From positions 868,001 to 932,000 of the forward strand of contig JAJNPV010000037.1 in the NCBI GenBank assembly GCA_021155195.1: a DNA stretch of 64,000 nucleotides, in the 5' to 3' direction. Made by a program: the position numbers and the translations under genes. Source of the DNA: Ohtaekwangia sp. Its GTDB lineage: Bacteria; Bacteroidota; Bacteroidia; Cytophagales; Cyclobacteriaceae. Shown piece by piece: positions 62,693-64,000 of this stretch. Each line of letters opens with the position of its first letter. The stretch's first letter is position 1. Below the pieces are notes generated by a model. It saw only the letters and a list, made by a program, of their open reading frames with translations, ran no database searches and had not been told where the DNA came from.

Positions 62693-63331
62693 ATGGAATT
62701 TTTGCCCGATGATATTGCAGACTACATTGAAGCACATACCTCACAAGAGTCTGATCTTCTTAAAAAAATAAATAGAGAGACACATGCCAAGGTGATGATG
62801 CCTCGCATGCTTTCAGGCCAGCTGCAAGGGCGTTATCTTTCTATGATAAGCCATCTGCTAAAGCCTAAAAATATTCTGGAGATTGGAACCTATACAGGAT
62901 ACTCTGCAATTTGTTTGGCGGAAGGATTAGCCGAAGATGGAAAGCTGACAACCCTCGACATCAATGAAGAATTGGAGACCTGGGTTCGTGATTACTTTCA
63001 ACAAGCCGGACTTTCTGAAAAAATAGACTATCGAATAGGAAATGCCCTAACAATTATCCCCACGATTGATCAGCAATTCGATCTCGTTTTTATTGATGCC
63101 GATAAGGAGAACTACTCGAAATATTACGACTTAGTCTTTGATAAAGTGAAAGTGGGAGGCGTTATCCTGGCAGATAATGTGTTGTGGAGTGGAAAAATTA
63201 CCAAACCCAAGCCGGATAAAGACACCCGTGCTTTGCTTGAATTTAATGCTAAAGTAACTAATGACACCCGGGTTGAAAACGTGCTGCTGCCCCTGCGGGA
63301 TGGAATCATGATGATTCGTAAAAAGAATTGA
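62693..63331 (+). CDS. class I SAM-dependent O-methyltransferase
   Basis: 212 residues. SAM site ILEIGTYTGYSAICLAEGL (residues about 62-80), acidic ribose contact LTTLDINEE, and LVFIDADKENYSKYYDL followed by GGVILADNVLWSGKI, which is the metal-binding region of catechol-type O-methyltransferases. MMPRMLSGQLQGRYLSMISHLL is a typical family start. The acceptor is not predictable. Confidence 0.9.
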   Translation: MEFLPDDIADYIEAHTSQESDLLKKINRETHAKVMMPRMLSGQLQGRYLSMISHLLKPKNILEIGTYTGYSAICLAEGLAEDGKLTTLDINEELETWVRDYFQQAGLSEKIDYRIGNALTIIPTIDQQFDLVFIDADKENYSKYYDLVFDKVKVGGVILADNVLWSGKITKPKPDKDTRALLEFNAKVTNDTRVENVLLPLRDGIMMIRKKN

Positions 63332-63378
63332 TACTTTCTATTGTCAATTGTTCGTTGTCAACTGTGTAAAACTTTATT

Positions 63379-63386
63379 TACCTTTG
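63379..63386 (+). promoter_or_regulatory. -7 promoter element abutting the lytic transglycosylase gene
   Basis: TACCTTTG, a full match, 4 nt before the ATG at 63391; a TTG at 63355-63357 may be the -33 element. Confidence 0.6.
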
Positions 63387-63390
63387 TTCC

Positions 63391-64000
63391 ATGAGATTTT
63401 TTGCAGTTGCACTATTTTTTATTGGTGCTGCCTCATACGCCCAAACACCCGAAGTGCCACACAAGATGCATTTCGCAGACATGACACTCACTATTCGTGA
63501 TGATGCCAGACGCGAAATTCAAAAAGATGTGGATGCGCTTACACAACATCCCCGCTACTTTGGTATTAAAGTAGAGCGCGCCAAAACTTACTTTCCCATC
63601 ATCGAGAAAATTTTTGAAGAGGAAAGACTCCCGGATGATTTTAAATATCTTGTCTTGCAAGAGAGTGCATTGATTTCAGATGCAGTTTCTGTTTCTAATG
63701 CGGTGGGCTTTTGGCAGTTTAAGGATTTCACTGCATTGGAGATGGGTTTGCGTGTGGATAAGGATATTGACGAACGAATGAACATTGCTTCGGCCACACG
63801 TGGAGCAGCCCGATATTTAAAGAAAAATAATTACCTGTTTAATAATTGGTTGCTTGCCTTGCAATCATACCAAATGGGTGGTGGGGGAGTGCAACGCTCG
63901 GTGGGCGACAAGTATAATGGCGTGCGTCACATGGAAATCACCAGCGAAACCTACTGGTATATCAAGAAATACTTAGCCCATAAAATTGCTTTTGAAAATT
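63391..64000 (+). CDS. membrane-bound lytic murein transglycosylase-like protein (3' end outside window)
   Basis: 203 codons are visible. A signal peptide (MRFFAVALFFIGAASYAQ) is followed by FGIKVERAKTYFPIIEKIFEEERLPDDFKYLVLQESAL, where E91 (LQESALIS) is the catalytic Glu of the SLT fold. SNAVGFWQFKDFTALEMGLRVD and RGAARYLKKNNYLFNNWLLALQSYQMGGGG complete the domain. This is MltD-like; LysM domains may follow beyond the window. It cuts peptidoglycan glycan strands to anhydromuropeptides. Confidence 0.85.
   Translation, partial: MRFFAVALFFIGAASYAQTPEVPHKMHFADMTLTIRDDARREIQKDVDALTQHPRYFGIKVERAKTYFPIIEKIFEEERLPDDFKYLVLQESALISDAVSVSNAVGFWQFKDFTALEMGLRVDKDIDERMNIASATRGAARYLKKNNYLFNNWLLALQSYQMGGGGVQRSVGDKYNGVRHMEITSETYWYIKKYLAHKIAFEN

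Overview
This is a chromosomal window from a member of the Bacteroidota, most likely the order Cytophagales. The evidence is: four large secreted proteins ending in the gliding-motility (CHU_C type) C-terminal domain of type IX secretion (T9SS) cargo; a PorP/SprF-family protein; DUF2851 and SiaC-family proteins; GSDxxD-free, signal-peptide-rich short genes; and repeated TAnnTTTG promoter -7 elements, the Bacteroidota consensus. No rRNA, tRNA, CRISPR array, insertion sequence or prophage is visible.

Layout. 1-8.3 kb: housekeeping and transport genes (ABCG-type ABC transporter cut by the window edge, SiaC-like protein, cytidine deaminase, saccharopine-reductase-like enzyme, acyltransferase, BASS transporter, RNase HI, MarC). 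8.3-17.6 kb: a probable inorganic-carbon or anion locus made of porin, SulP transporter, two divergently transcribed and apparently related small membrane-anchored proteins, and the DabA-DabB pair. 17.6-26 kb: class V aminotransferase, YbjN-like protein, AroQ, XerD-type recombinase, DUF4136 protein, PyrD, S9 oligopeptidase, Bcr/CflA-like efflux pump. 26-50.3 kb: a block of four modular T9SS cargo proteins (738, 2060, about 1483 and 1087 aa), one SprF-like partner, and two paralogous pairs of TPR sensor kinase plus NarL/LuxR response regulator. 50.4-58.2 kb: FtsK, LolA-like carrier, PyrF, a frameshifted small membrane protein, DUF2851, a polytopic membrane protein, a NeuD-like acyltransferase. 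58.3-64 kb: nucleoside phosphorylase, a probably acquired two-gene insert behind a palindromic attC-like element, an M16 peptidase, an O-methyltransferase and the start of a lytic transglycosylase.

How the parts may work together. The SprF-like protein lies 21 bp upstream of the 2060-aa adhesin-like protein and probably serves its export or anchoring. A 16-bp near-palindrome (TCACATRATNATGTGA type) or its half occurs before the SprF operon, before the SBBP/BspA-repeat protein, before the VCBS-repeat protein and before both response regulators. This makes a small regulon in which the duplicated kinase/regulator pairs control surface-protein genes the most interesting hypothesis here. In the Dab locus, the porin and SulP could supply an anion such as bicarbonate while DabAB performs energy-coupled CO2 hydration; the two small proteins between them are unexplained.

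Other points. Four genes start exactly 4 nt after a -7 element, which suggests leaderless mRNAs. Two genes carry single-base frameshifts next to homopolymers (near 40.9 and 54.8 kb), either real lesions or base-call errors. One sensor kinase has no ATG and appears to start at CTG. Starts were moved from the longest open frame to an ATG whenever the promoter or signal peptide position required it; this is stated entry by entry.
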